From contig JAKAAJ010000064.1 of the NCBI GenBank assembly GCA_021802365.1, forward strand, positions 1 to 5,685: a DNA stretch of 5,685 bases. The letters are read 5' to 3'. The notes below the pieces were generated by a model. It had not been told where the DNA came from, did no database searches, and saw only the letters and a list, made by a program, of their open reading frames with translations. This DNA comes from Thermoplasmata archaeon. Its GTDB lineage: Archaea > Thermoplasmatota > Thermoplasmata > Thermoplasmatales > Thermoplasmataceae. A program made the position numbers and the translations under genes. Positions 5,319-5,685 of the stretch are shown here, piece after piece. Positions within the stretch are counted from its first letter, which is position 1; the number at the start of each line of letters is the position of its first letter.

Positions 5319-5685
5319 ATGGCTTACAACGTGATTGTGCTAATCAAACAGATACCGGACATAGACCAGATGAAGACAAATCCGGGAACAGGAGAGCCTT
5401 TGATTCAGAATGTCCCGCTGAGGATGGAAAATCTCAGCAAGAATGCAGTGGAGGCAGGCGTAAGAATTAAGGAAAAGAATGGCGGAAAGGTCACTGTCAT
5501 CTGTTTTGGAACTGAAAAATCGACCTCTGTCATGAAAGAGGCCTATGCTATGGGTGCTGACGAGGGATATCTTATCACAGGCTATGCGGGAAACTATCCA
5601 TCAGTCACTGCAAATGCCCTTGCCTCAAAGATTAAAGAAATACCACATGATCTGGTGATCCTGGGCAACCAGTCTGCCGACAGTT
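5319..5685 (+). CDS. etfB: Electron transfer flavoprotein beta subunit (partial, 3' end outside window)
   Basis: The first 122 residues of ETF beta, roughly half of the usual length of about 250. ETF is a soluble alpha-beta heterodimer carrying FAD (and AMP in the classical type) that accepts electrons from acyl-CoA dehydrogenases and passes them to a membrane quinone reductase. Characteristic features are the N-terminal strand VIVLIKQIPD, the segment NAVEAGVRIKEKNGGKVTVICFG, the helix VMKEAYAMGADEGYLI, and DLVILGNQSADS at the edge, which matches the start of the nucleotide-binding GxQxxD region. The reading frame is open to the last base. It is divergent from the thiolase-dehydrogenase operon, a natural partnership with those dehydrogenases. 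Whether the alpha subunit follows separately, or is fused to beta as in some archaea, cannot be seen. Confidence 0.93.
   Translation, partial: MAYNVIVLIKQIPDIDQMKTNPGTGEPLIQNVPLRMENLSKNAVEAGVRIKEKNGGKVTVICFGTEKSTSVMKEAYAMGADEGYLITGYAGNYPSVTANALASKIKEIPHDLVILGNQSADS

Noticed and set aside
1..5685. tRNA, rRNA, CRISPR array, insertion sequence or attachment site
   Set aside because: I found no cloverleaf-like segment, spaced direct repeats, transposase motif or terminal inverted repeats. The region reads as ordinary core metabolism with uniform codon use.

Overview
The window looks like a piece of an archaeal chromosome, most plausibly from the Thermoplasmata (Thermoplasmatales-like). This is inferred from style, not from a marker gene. 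Arginine is mostly AGG/AGA and ATA isoleucine is frequent. TATA-box-like elements sit about 25 bases ahead of start codons that have little or no leader, while genes inside the operon use GGAGG/GGTGA-type Shine-Dalgarno (SD) sites. The gene content (acyl-CoA dehydrogenases, thiolase, ETF, dienelactone hydrolase) suits a heterotrophic, amino-acid or lipid-consuming archaeon.

Left part (1-1812, + strand): the C-terminal 44 residues of a membrane protein (1-136) are followed by a promoter region and a dienelactone-hydrolase-family alpha/beta hydrolase (318-1130) with an intact Cys-Asp-His triad. A possible 40-residue coupled small ORF follows (1132-1254). Then comes a separately promoted, apparently leaderless, five-helix membrane protein resembling DUF5518 proteins (1327-1812).

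Central part (5175-1815, - strand): a compact beta-oxidation operon, read right to left as thiolase, acyl-CoA dehydrogenase A (373 aa) and acyl-CoA dehydrogenase B (347 aa). The genes are 0 and 1 base apart. Its end converges on the membrane-protein gene, with two bases between the stop codons.

Right edge (5319-5685, + strand): the N-terminal 122 residues of the electron transfer flavoprotein beta subunit, transcribed divergently from the operon across a 143-base gap. That gap holds promoters for both directions and an 8-base perfect inverted repeat. ETF is the electron acceptor of acyl-CoA dehydrogenases, so dehydrogenation, electron removal and thiolytic cleavage are encoded around one control region. 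No hydratase or 3-hydroxyacyl-CoA dehydrogenase is present here.

The most notable observation is that the two dehydrogenases have lost opposite halves of the FAD site. A keeps the TEPxxGSD and FITNG motifs and the catalytic Glu, but has lost the RxxF and QxxGG motifs. B keeps RxxF and QxxGG, but has lost TEPxxGSD, ITNG and the catalytic Glu. In ordinary acyl-CoA dehydrogenases these two groups come from different subunits at each FAD site. The pair therefore reads as an obligate A-B heteromer with one working FAD site per heterodimer, analogous in principle to the mycobacterial ChsE heterotetramers.
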